Shown piece after piece: positions 1-5,241 of a stretch of 6,720 bases of DNA. Every line of letters begins with the position of its first letter. Position 1 is the stretch's first letter. A program made the position numbers and the translations under genes. Origin of the DNA: Chloroflexota bacterium (GTDB lineage: Bacteria > Chloroflexota > Dormibacteria > Aeolococcales > Aeolococcaceae). Where the stretch lies: NCBI GenBank assembly GCA_005889515.1, contig VBHE01000179.1:1-6720 (forward strand), written 5' to 3'. The notes below the pieces were generated by a model. The model was not told where the DNA came from and ran no database searches. It saw only the letters and a program-made list of their open reading frames with translations.

Positions 1-2
1 CC

Positions 3-755
3 GTTCCCGTCGAGCTCGTCCGCAACGTCGAGGCCACGCTGGGGGTGCGTTTCACCATCATCTTCGGGCAGACCGAGGCCTCGCCCTGCATCACCGGCAC
101 CCACCTCGACGACACCCCCGAGGACAAGGCCGAGACCCTGGGCCAGCCGCTGCCCCAGACCGAGGTGAGGATCATCGATCCCGCCACCGGGGAGACCCTC
201 CCCACCGGCGCCGTCGGCGAGCTCTGCACCCGCGGCTACCTGGTGATGGCCGGCTACTACAACATGCCCGAGGCGACCGCCGAGGCGATCGACGCCGAGG
301 GCTGGCTGCACACCGGCGACCTCGCCTCCATGGACGAGCGCGGCTACTGCCGGATCGAGGGCCGGCTCAAGGACATGATCATCCGGGGCGGGGAGAACAT
401 CTACCCGCGGGAGATCGAGGAGCTGCTCTTCACCCATCCCGCGGTCGGCGACGTCGCCGTGGTCGGGGTCCCCGACCCGAAGTGGGGCGAGGAGATCGCC
501 GCCTTCGTCCGCCCCGCCCCGGGGACCTCACCGACCGCGGACGAGCTCTTCGCCTTCGTCCGCGCCCACCTCGCCCCCTACAAGGCGCCGAAGCGCTGGA
601 TCTTCTGCGACAGCTTCCCGACCACGCCGTCGGGCAAGGTGCAGAAGAACGTCCTGCGCGCCCGTCTCAACGAGGGGGGAAGCGGCGGGGGGGAGGCCCC
701 CCGCAGGGGGGCGCGTCAGCGCCCCGAAGAAGAGGAGGCGGTCGCCCCGTCCTGA
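3..755 (+). CDS. Acyl-CoA synthetase (AMP-binding, ANL superfamily), C-terminal part, 5' end outside window
   Basis: This enzyme activates a carboxylic acid, probably a fatty acid, with ATP to an acyl-adenylate and then transfers it to CoA. The reading frame is open from base 3, so the gene begins upstream. A GTG at 45 is internal, because conserved sequence precedes it. Visible ANL motifs in order are FGQTEAS (A5, adenylate binding), GELCTRGY and GYYNMPEAT, WLHTGDLA (A7, ribose-binding Asp), GRLKDMIIRGGENIYPREIEE (A8 hinge) and PSGKVQK near the end, with the A10 catalytic Lys. The wording is closest to the ACSF2/FadD-type medium- to long-chain acyl-CoA synthetases (family recognition from memory). 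After LRARL the protein should end, but it continues for about 28 residues of Gly/Arg/Glu-rich sequence encoded by a G/C palindromic element. Substrate and true N-terminus cannot be judged here. Confidence 0.95.
   Translation, partial: VPVELVRNVEATLGVRFTIIFGQTEASPCITGTHLDDTPEDKAETLGQPLPQTEVRIIDPATGETLPTGAVGELCTRGYLVMAGYYNMPEATAEAIDAEGWLHTGDLASMDERGYCRIEGRLKDMIIRGGENIYPREIEELLFTHPAVGDVAVVGVPDPKWGEEIAAFVRPAPGTSPTADELFAFVRAHLAPYKAPKRWIFCDSFPTTPSGKVQKNVLRARLNEGGSGGGEAPRRGARQRPEEEEAVAPS
684..725. repeat. G/C-rich palindromic (REP-like) element in the 3' end of the acyl-CoA synthetase gene
   Basis: Several overlapping, mutually exclusive hairpins lie in about 40 bp. Seven Gs (687-693) can pair with six Cs (697-702). 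GCCCCCC (696-702) pairs perfectly with GGGGGGC (706-712) around a GCA loop. GGGGCGC (708-714) pairs perfectly with GCGCCCC (719-725) around GTCA. The core GCCCCCCGCAGGGGGGC recurs at 3922-3938 with 15 of 17 matches. The element lies just past the last conserved residue of the enzyme and supplies its odd C-terminal tail. It could be a dispersed palindromic repeat or part of a transcription terminator; there is no T-tract. Confidence 0.5.
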
Positions 756-767
756 CCCTCCACACCT

Positions 768-799
768 CCATCCACAGGTTGTCCACAGCCTGTGGGGAA
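768..799. promoter_or_regulatory. Cluster of three DnaA-box-like 9-mers, also an inverted repeat, between convergent genes
   Basis: CCATCCACA (768-776, +) fits the relaxed DnaA-box consensus. TTGTCCACA (779-787, +) matches the box used in Streptomyces. TTCCCCACA reads on the minus strand at 799-791. Box starts are 11 bp apart for the first two, about one helical turn. The same bases form hairpins: CCACAGG (772-778) with CCTGTGG (789-795), and CCACAG/CTGTGG around a single C. A bidirectional terminator for the two converging genes is the main alternative, though no T-tract follows. The motifs are plainly there; binding by DnaA is inferred. Confidence 0.45.
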
Positions 800-817
800 C
801 TCGCGTTCGGTCCGCGG

Positions 818-1864
818 TCAGGGGGCCCAGGCGGGGCGTGAGGTGGCGTCGAGGGCGACCCCCTCGAGCACCTGCCGCGGCCCCGACGGGGTGGCGCCGG
901 CCGCGCCTGCGAGCCACCAGAGGGTGAAGTCGCCGCCGCCCGGGGCAGGGGCGAGGTAGGCGAGGGCGCTGCCGTCCGGCGCCCAGGTGGGGAAGGCGCA
1001 GAGCGAGCCGGCGGCGAGCACCCGGGGGGTGCCGAGCGTGCGTCCGTCGAAGCTCACCACCTCGACCCGCGCCCCCTGGCCGCCCTGGGTGCAGACCATG
1101 GCGAGGGTTCCGCCGCCGGGGGCGAGGTCCGGCTGGCTGCAGTCGTCGTCGGTGGTGGTGAGCGCGTGCCCGGGATCCCGGGGCCCGGTCTGGAGCCAGA
1201 GCTGGGAGCGGATCTCGGAGCCGGCGCCGATCACGTAGCGTGCGTAGACGACCCCACCCGAGGGCAGCGGCACCGGCTCGACGTCGCCGCCGGTGTAGCC
1301 GACCGGGGACGACCACCGGGTCGCCACCGCGTTCGCCGCGGGCCGGCTCCAGACGGCCAGGTCGACGCGGAAGCCCGCCTTCGGGGCGTCGTAGCTGTAC
1401 CAGAGCCTGCCGTCGGCGCCGGCGCGGGGGTGGAAGGCCCAGTGGTTGCGCTCGAGCGAGCCGCCGTGCAATGGGGCGGCGGCGTCGTCGGTGAGCCGCT
1501 GCAGCCCGCCGCCGTCGGCGGCGCTGCGGTAGAGGTCGGAGCTCTCGGCGCTGCGGGCGACGACCACTACGGAGCCGTCGGCGGCGACCGCCGGCTGCAT
1601 CCAGCGCCGGCTGCCGTCGTGGTTCAGGACCGCGGTCACGCCGTCGCCGCGCAGCCGCAGCAGGTCGCCGCCGGCGGCGAGGTAGATGCTCCCCGGGAGC
1701 CGGAGCAGCGGATGCAGGTCGACCGGGTCGGTGGTCCCGCCGGCCCCGGCGGTGGCGCCGTCGTGGAGGTGGCGCACCAGCCCGAGGCCGGTGTAGACGG
1801 CGAGGCCGAAGCCCGCCATCAGGGCGACGAGGACGGTGGTGAGGCCCATCCCCCTGCGGGTCAC
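818..1864 (-). CDS. Membrane-anchored TolB/WD40-like (PD40) beta-propeller protein
   Basis: The 348-residue product starts VTRRGMG and continues with one hydrophobic segment (about residues 8-30, TVLVALMAGFGLAVYTGLGL), so it is probably an N-terminally anchored extracytoplasmic protein. The rest shows propeller-blade signatures of the PD40 kind, pairing Pro/Trp with an Asp/Gly turn and then a beta strand: WMQPAVAADGSVVVVA (about 88-103), NHWAFHPRAGADGRLWYSY (140-158), DVEPVPLPSGGVVYARY (194-210), CSQPDLAPGGGTLAMVC (242-258) and FPTWAPDGSALAYLA (291-305). The GTG start at 1864-1862 overlaps the stop codon of the LCP gene by four bases (GTGA), so translation is probably coupled. An ATG five codons later is possible but has a purine run directly against it. 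Three cysteines (242, 258, 289) may form a disulfide. A binding or scaffold role beside the LCP enzyme is inferred; no catalytic motif is seen. Confidence 0.8.
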   Translation of the reverse strand: MTRRGMGLTTVLVALMAGFGLAVYTGLGLVRHLHDGATAGAGGTTDPVDLHPLLRLPGSIYLAAGGDLLRLRGDGVTAVLNHDGSRRWMQPAVAADGSVVVVARSAESSDLYRSAADGGGLQRLTDDAAAPLHGGSLERNHWAFHPRAGADGRLWYSYDAPKAGFRVDLAVWSRPAANAVATRWSSPVGYTGGDVEPVPLPSGGVVYARYVIGAGSEIRSQLWLQTGPRDPGHALTTTDDDCSQPDLAPGGGTLAMVCTQGGQGARVEVVSFDGRTLGTPRVLAAGSLCAFPTWAPDGSALAYLAPAPGGGDFTLWWLAGAAGATPSGPRQVLEGVALDATSRPAWAP

Positions 1865-2787
1865 GGGAAGCTCTTGGCGACGCGAGCGTGGATCCGGTCC
1901 CAGTCCGGCTGGAGCACCGCCTGGCCGTCCACGCTCGCGTCGCTCGTGTACGGGGGGAGGAGCAGGACCCGCGCCACCTTGTCGAGAGAGAGCCCCGAGG
2001 CGATCGGCATCAGGTCGGCGACGTCGCGCAGGCTCATGTCGGTGAGGATCTCCCCCTTGAGCGCCGAGGCGATGTCGGGGAGGTCGGCGAGGCCGACGGT
2101 GTGCGCCTTGGTGCGCAGCGCGAGCAGCACCTGCTGCTGCCGTTCGGACCGGCCGAAGTCCTCGCGGAGGTCGTCGTGGCGCGAGCGGACGTACTCCATC
2201 GCGACCAGGCCGCTCATGTGCTGGGCGCCGGGCATCACCGCGACCCGCTCGAACGCGTAGGGATCGCCGCCGGCGAGGTCGGCCGGATAGAAGTCGTCGA
2301 GCACCGGGTTGGTGGTGACGACGTCGACCCCGCCGAGGCGGTCGATGAGGTTGACCAGGCCGCGCAGGCCGATCCACACGTAGTGGTCGATCTGGACCTT
2401 GAAGTCCTGCTCCACCGTCGCGATCGCGGTGGCGGCGCCGCCGTTGGCGTACGCGGTGTCGATCTTCGCCGACCCCCCGGTGGAGATCGGGACGTAGAGG
2501 TCGCGGGGGATGGAGAGCATGGTCACGTGGCCGGTCGCCGGCTCGACCCGCACCAGGATCATCGACTGGGTGAGGAGGTGCCCCGGCACGAACTTGGCGT
2601 CGTCGTCCGACCCCAGGAGCAGCACGGTGAAGGGGTCGTGGTCCGACGGTGAGCGGTTGCCGAGCGAGCCCACCACCGACTGCCCGGTGGCGCCGAGCGA
2701 GGTGGCGAGCACCGGCAGGAAGTACGCGACGGCTCCGGCCAGGCCCGACGCGGTGAACCCGACGATCACCAGGACGGCGACGAGCAC
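1861..2787 (-). CDS. LytR-CpsA-Psr (LCP) family protein, likely cell-wall glycopolymer transferase
   Basis: LCP proteins move undecaprenyl-linked glycopolymers such as teichoic acids, capsule or arabinogalactan onto peptidoglycan at the outer face of the membrane. This 308-residue protein has an N-terminal membrane segment (about 2-28) followed by the LCP domain (about 52-225). Recognisable blocks are FTVLLLGSDDD (53-63), LSIPRDLYVPI (91-101), KIDTAYANGG (108-117), YVWIGLRGLVNLIDRLGGVDV (136-156) and YVRSRHDDLREDFGRSERQQQV (199-220). The last block carries the Arg residues that contact pyrophosphate. The usual (R)SDTM block reads LTQSM (72-76), so the metal-binding Asp is Gln. The GTG at 2787 is the only standard start before an in-frame TAA at about 2887. 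It lacks a Shine-Dalgarno sequence, while Arg codons before it in the same frame look like a cytoplasmic N-terminus, so the true start is uncertain. The propeller gene overlaps its stop codon. Confidence 0.9.
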   Translation of the reverse strand: MLVAVLVIVGFTASGLAGAVAYFLPVLATSLGATGQSVVGSLGNRSPSDHDPFTVLLLGSDDDAKFVPGHLLTQSMILVRVEPATGHVTMLSIPRDLYVPISTGGSAKIDTAYANGGAATAIATVEQDFKVQIDHYVWIGLRGLVNLIDRLGGVDVVTTNPVLDDFYPADLAGGDPYAFERVAVMPGAQHMSGLVAMEYVRSRHDDLREDFGRSERQQQVLLALRTKAHTVGLADLPDIASALKGEILTDMSLRDVADLMPIASGLSLDKVARVLLLPPYTSDASVDGQAVLQPDWDRIHARVAKSFP

Positions 2788-2892
2788 GCGGCGGCGGCGT
2801 CTGCGGGTGGCAACCCCCTCCGTGACCGGCCACCCCGTCCCCGGGCCGGGATGGTGCGCCGCCCACGAGGGTTGCGTCGCGGCTTAAACGGA

Positions 2893-2923
2893 ACGGGGCG
2901 GGGCCGTGACGGCCCCGCCCCGT
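2893..2923. terminator. Perfect 15-bp stem-loop, probable terminator of the secreted-repeat protein gene
   Basis: ACGGGGCGGGGCCGT (2893-2907) is followed by one G and then its exact reverse complement ACGGCCCCGCCCCGT (2909-2923). The hairpin sits 20 bases after the TAG of the minus-strand gene 3752-2943 and upstream of the LCP gene. On the minus strand only a weak TCCGTTTAAG follows, so it would be a GC-type terminator without a proper U-tract. It separates the secreted-repeat gene from the LCP-propeller pair. Confidence 0.75.
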
Positions 2924-2942
2924 CCGAGAGACCCGGACGCTC

Positions 2943-3752
2943 CTAGCAGGTGCTGAGGAGCGAGAGGACACACCCGACGGAGGGAAGGCCGGGAAGGCCG
3001 AGGTTCAGGCCGCCCGAGGCGGTGGTGCCCCCGGCGGTGGTGGACACCGAGCCGCTGCCCGAGACGGGCTGGGTGAGGCCGCCGGTGAGGCCGCCGGTGA
3101 CGCCGGTGACGGTGTTGACCACGCCCTGGACGGTGTTGGTCACCCCGCCGGCCGACGGCACGCCGTTGAGGAGCGAGCCGGCGCTGCCCTGGACGGTGTT
3201 CGTCACCGAGCCGACCACCGACTGCACCGGCGCGGTCACCGAGCCGACCGAGGGAACGCCGGGGAGCGAGGGCAGCGAGACCGGAAGGCTGGGAAGCGAG
3301 GGCAGCGCGACCGGGAGGCTCGGCAGACCAGGCAGGGACGGCGAGCTCGGCGACGAGGGCGAGGCCGGCGAGGACGGGCTGGACGGGAGGCCGGGGAGGG
3401 TGGCGCTGCCGCCGCCGCTGACCCCGGCGGCTCCGCCGGAGACGCTCACCGACCCGTGCTGCGGGTCGATGGTGGCGCTGAGGTGGCCGCCGCCGATCGA
3501 GAAGAGGCTCGGAAGCCCGGGCAGCCCAGGCAGGAGGCCGGTCACCGAGGGGAGCCCGCCGGGGAAGGCGGCGCTGAGGTCGCCCGCGGCAGTGACCGGG
3601 CCGGTGCTGAGGGCGACCTGGCCGGAGTCGTCGCCGAGGAGCGAGGCGCTGGCCTGGGCGCTGGTGCCGAGGGCGGCGGCGAGGGCGGCGGAGACGACGC
3701 CGGCAACGGCGGCGGACCCGATGGCGGCGAGGACGTACTTGCGAGCGATCAT
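2943..3752 (-). CDS. Secreted low-complexity Leu/Pro/Ser/Gly protein of unknown function
   Basis: I do not recognise this 269-residue protein. It begins MIARKYVLAAIGSAAVAG, a signal peptide with a Lys/Arg end, a hydrophobic core (about 6-29) and a likely cut after AQA near residue 34. The mature part has almost no charge. It contains a beta-like patch HLSATIDPQHGSVSVSGGA (90-108), Ser/Pro spacers (SSPSSPASPSSPSSP, 124-138), LPSLP/LPGLP repeats (139-168), Val/Thr/Asn segments with VTNTVQG twice (183-189, 204-210), and a C-terminal LPGLPSVGCVLSLLSTC with two Cys (261, 269) that could form a loop. ATG 3752 was chosen over a GTG at 3818 because AAGGA lies 8 bases upstream and the signal peptide starts there. 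Both internal DNA repeats keep the frame. A structural or surface role is only a guess. The opposite strand is also open but encodes nothing coherent. Confidence 0.75.
   Translation of the reverse strand: MIARKYVLAAIGSAAVAGVVSAALAAALGTSAQASASLLGDDSGQVALSTGPVTAAGDLSAAFPGGLPSVTGLLPGLPGLPSLFSIGGGHLSATIDPQHGSVSVSGGAAGVSGGGSATLPGLPSSPSSPASPSSPSSPSLPGLPSLPVALPSLPSLPVSLPSLPGVPSVGSVTAPVQSVVGSVTNTVQGSAGSLLNGVPSAGGVTNTVQGVVNTVTGVTGGLTGGLTQPVSGSGSVSTTAGGTTASGGLNLGLPGLPSVGCVLSLLSTC
3124..3207. repeat. Pair of 21-bp direct repeats inside the secreted-repeat gene
   Basis: CCCTGGACGGTGTTGGTCACC spans 3124-3144, and the same sequence with one change (C for G at base 15) spans 3187-3207, 63 bp later. On the minus strand both encode VTNTVQG. 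The 63-bp spacing is a multiple of three, so repeat-unit duplication would keep the frame. Confidence 0.8.
3261..3320. repeat. Two tandem 30-bp units inside the secreted-repeat gene
   Basis: Units 3261-3290 and 3291-3320 match at 27 of 30 positions by eye. They encode, on the minus strand, the alternating LPSLPVALPSLPSLPVS pattern. The tandem, frame-keeping layout points to growth by slippage or unequal recombination. Confidence 0.75.
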
Positions 3753-3911
3753 GTCGAGGATCCTTGCGGCGGGCTGCACCCCACCTGGGTCATCGGGCGA
3801 GAGAGGAACCCGAATCACTGGGATAGACGACGGCCGGCCACGGGCCCTTGTGGGGGTCGGCGATGTGTTACATGGCCAACGGAATCGTCAGGACCGTCAT
3901 CGCGTCGTCGA

Positions 3912-3938
3912 TGCCCCCTGGACCCCCCGCAAGGGGGC
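3912..3938. repeat. Second copy of the G/C palindrome core
   Basis: ACCCCCCGCAAGGGGGC (3922-3938) matches the core at 696-712 at 15 of 17 bases. GCCCCC (3913-3918) is the exact complement of GGGGGC (3933-3938), and the inner CCCCC (3923-3928) competes for the same Gs around a CGCAA loop. It lies upstream of both flanking genes, so it is not an ordinary terminator for either. Confidence 0.45.
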
Positions 3939-4043
3939 TTGGCGGGCGGCACCGCTTCGGATAGAGTTGCGCTGCAGCCCGTTCCACCGAGCGGCCGGTC
4001 CGACAAGGTCCGGCACGGTTCCTCGACGACGTTTCCACTTCAC

Positions 4044-4074
4044 GTTGAGTTTTTGCCAAGTTGAGTTGTAGCTC
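4044..4074 (+). promoter_or_regulatory. Putative promoter and direct repeat upstream of the DUF3052-like gene
   Basis: This is the most AT-rich stretch of the intergenic region. TTGAGT (4045-4050) could be a -35 box and TAGCTC (4069-4074) a weak -10 box, 18 bases apart. That would give a leader of about 25 bases before the GTG at 4107. GTTGAGTT occurs twice (4044-4051 and 4060-4067), 16 bp apart, with the second copy between the presumed boxes, as a repressor site would be. The repeat is certain; the promoter is tentative. Confidence 0.35.
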
Positions 4075-4106
4075 GGGGGTGGGAGGCCTTGGCGGGGGAG
4101 GTCTGG

Positions 4107-4577
4107 GTGAGACCGGAGGAGGAGCGCGAGGCCGCCGTGCACCTCGACGGTGCCGTGGTGCCCTGGGCCGAGAGCCGCACCCGCGAGCCGCGCAGCCGGC
4201 TCGACCGGCTCGGAGTGCGGACCGATCAGCGGGTCGCCGCGCTCGGCCGGGTCGAGGAGCGTTTCCTCGCCGAGCTTCGCGACCGGCTCGTCGAGGTGGT
4301 GACGGGTGGGTCAGTTCCTGCCGGGGCTGACATCATCTTCCTGGCCGCGACCCAGCGCGAGGAGCTGGGGCGGATCCCGGGCCTCGCCCACTTCATCGCC
4401 CCCGGCGGTGTGCTCTGGGTGATCCGTCCCCGCGGCGGCCGGGAGATCACCGAGCAGGACGTGGCGGTGTCGGCCAAGGCCGCGGGGATGAGCGTCGGAC
4501 GCGCGGTCCGATTCTCGCCGACCCACACCGCCGACCGGCTCACGCCCCCCTCGGCGCGGCGGCGACAGGGGCGGTAG
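4107..4577 (+). CDS. DUF3052-like protein of unknown function
   Basis: The 156-residue soluble product resembles DUF3052-type proteins common in Actinomycetota. It has an early RLDRLGVRTDQRVAALG block (about 31-47), an acidic/basic helix, GADIIFLAATQREELGRI (73-90), then IAPGGVLWVIRPRGGREITEQDVAVSAKAAGM (97-128) and a basic tail. The APGGVLWVIRP turn resembles the late strand of Rossmann-like folds, but no SAM- or nucleotide-binding glycine loop is complete. GTG 4107 was chosen because GGAGG lies 5 bases upstream (4097-4101). A TTG at 4089 in frame would add six residues, but its GGGAGG is only 2 bases away. The last 38 bp overlap the 3' end of padR on the other strand. CGCCCC (4543-4548) and GGGGCG (4568-4573) could form a shared 3' hairpin. 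Family assignment rests on memory of sequence patterns. Confidence 0.7.
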   Translation: MRPEEEREAAVHLDGAVVPWAESRTREPRSRLDRLGVRTDQRVAALGRVEERFLAELRDRLVEVVTGGSVPAGADIIFLAATQREELGRIPGLAHFIAPGGVLWVIRPRGGREITEQDVAVSAKAAGMSVGRAVRFSPTHTADRLTPPSARRRQGR

Positions 4578-5106
4578 CGGTCAGCCCGTCGATGAAGCGC
4601 AGCGCGGCCCGGGCGGACTCGAGCCGCCAGAGCAGCAGGGTGCGGTCGAAGGCCTCGGCGCTGTCCACCCGGGCCTCGAGAGCGGCGACCAGCGGGCCGA
4701 GCCGCTCCCGCTGCGCGGCCAGCAGCGCGGCCGCATCGGCGCCGCCGCGGGCGAGCAGGGCGAGCTTCAGCATGAACAGCGAACGCACCTCGCGGAGGTG
4801 GTCGACGGGGCTGGCCAGCCAGGCCCGCAGCGCCTCGACTCCCTCGGCGGTCGCGACGTGGAGGGTGCGATGGGGGCCGCGCTCGCCCGGCTCCTCACCG
4901 GCGGGGGTGACCAGGTGGCGATCCTGGAGGGTGCTGAGCGCCCGGTAGACGAGCGGCTTGGGCAGCGCCCACACCCTGCCGACCTCACCGTCGGGGGCCA
5001 TCAGCCGGGCGACGGCGAAGCCGTGACGTGGCTGCTCGGCGAGGAGGCCGAGCACGGCCCACTCGCCGCAGGAGAGCTGGGACGGGCCCGGGGTCGAGGA
5101 GGTCAC
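4540..5106 (-). CDS. PadR-family transcriptional regulator
   Basis: This 188-residue protein has the PadR winged helix: EWAVLGLLAEQPRHGFAVARLM (15-36), the recognition region VWALPKPLVYRALSTLQDRHLV (45-66) and a wing with GERGPHRTLHVATAEGVEALRAWL (74-97). A helical dimerisation half follows (about 98-178, HLREVRSLFMLKLALLARGG and LLLWRLESARAALRFIDGL), like the Vir_act_alpha_C region. PadR proteins are usually repressors that dimerise through the C-terminal helices and often control a neighbouring gene and themselves. The GTG at 5106-5104 is the only sensible start: the frame is open far upstream, but that extension is antisense to the proline-rich gene and composed of Arg/Gly. No Shine-Dalgarno is present; a TACCGT -10-like box ends 6 bases before the GTG, pointing to a leaderless mRNA. 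Its effector is unknown. Confidence 0.9.
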   Translation of the reverse strand: MTSSTPGPSQLSCGEWAVLGLLAEQPRHGFAVARLMAPDGEVGRVWALPKPLVYRALSTLQDRHLVTPAGEEPGERGPHRTLHVATAEGVEALRAWLASPVDHLREVRSLFMLKLALLARGGADAAALLAAQRERLGPLVAALEARVDSAEAFDRTLLLWRLESARAALRFIDGLTATAPVAAAPRGA

Positions 5107-5241
5107 ACCCTGACGGTAGCGCAGCCCACCAACCCGGGTTTCGCCACGAATGCTCCGGAACGCTCGAACTTGGGCCACAATGGGGCTGCCGCGCTGCGGT
5201 AGGAAGGGACGGCAGGGCCGTGTGAGGACAGGGAAGGGAAG
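5107..5241. promoter_or_regulatory. Divergent control region of padR and the proline-rich protein gene
   Basis: On the minus strand TACCGT (5118-5113) is a TANNNT-type -10 box separated from the padR GTG by exactly 6 bases, the spacing expected if transcription starts at the start codon. An imperfect palindrome spans 5147-5166 (CGAATGCTCCGGAACGCTCG, 14 of 20 positions symmetric), centred on CCGG about 50 bases upstream of that start, and is a candidate regulator site. For the plus-strand gene I see the purine-rich ribosome site GGGAAGGGAAG just before ATG 5242, but no clear -10/-35 pair. Confidence 0.4.

Larger units (their letters stand above)
3753..4106. other. Divergent intergenic region (about 350 bp) between the secreted-repeat gene and the DUF3052-like gene
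   Basis: No gene is supported here: open frames through it are antisense or have unstructured Arg/Pro-rich products. It must hold the start signals for both flanking genes. For the minus-strand gene I see only the AAGGA ribosome site at 3765-3761 and no convincing -10/-35 pair. It also holds the second G/C palindrome (3912-3938) and the AT-richer stretch around 4044-4074 described separately. No riboswitch or tRNA fold was recognised. Confidence 0.6.

Noticed and set aside
528..1316. Minus-strand 262-codon frame crossing the acyl-CoA synthetase end and the propeller gene
   Set aside because: Arg-rich, no motif, overlaps two better-supported genes on different strands.
1166..2652. Plus-strand open frames antisense to the LCP and propeller genes
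   Set aside because: Val/Arg/Gly-rich products with no domains, opposite to strongly recognised proteins.
1865..2971. Upstream extension of the propeller frame, giving one 717-codon minus-strand open frame
   Set aside because: The extra ~370 residues are Arg/Pro/Gly-rich nonsense lying out of frame over the well-supported LCP gene. The frame is open only because of high GC.
3841..3900. Possible riboswitch or sigma-70 promoter for the secreted-repeat gene (TGTAACAC region on the minus strand)
   Set aside because: No -35 box at proper spacing and no recognisable riboswitch core; too weak to list.
2950..4071. Plus-strand 373-codon frame with a collagen-like stretch
   Set aside because: Antisense to the secreted-repeat gene, which has a signal peptide and an AAGGA site. 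The collagen-like pattern is a by-product of Leu/Pro/Ser repeats read backwards.
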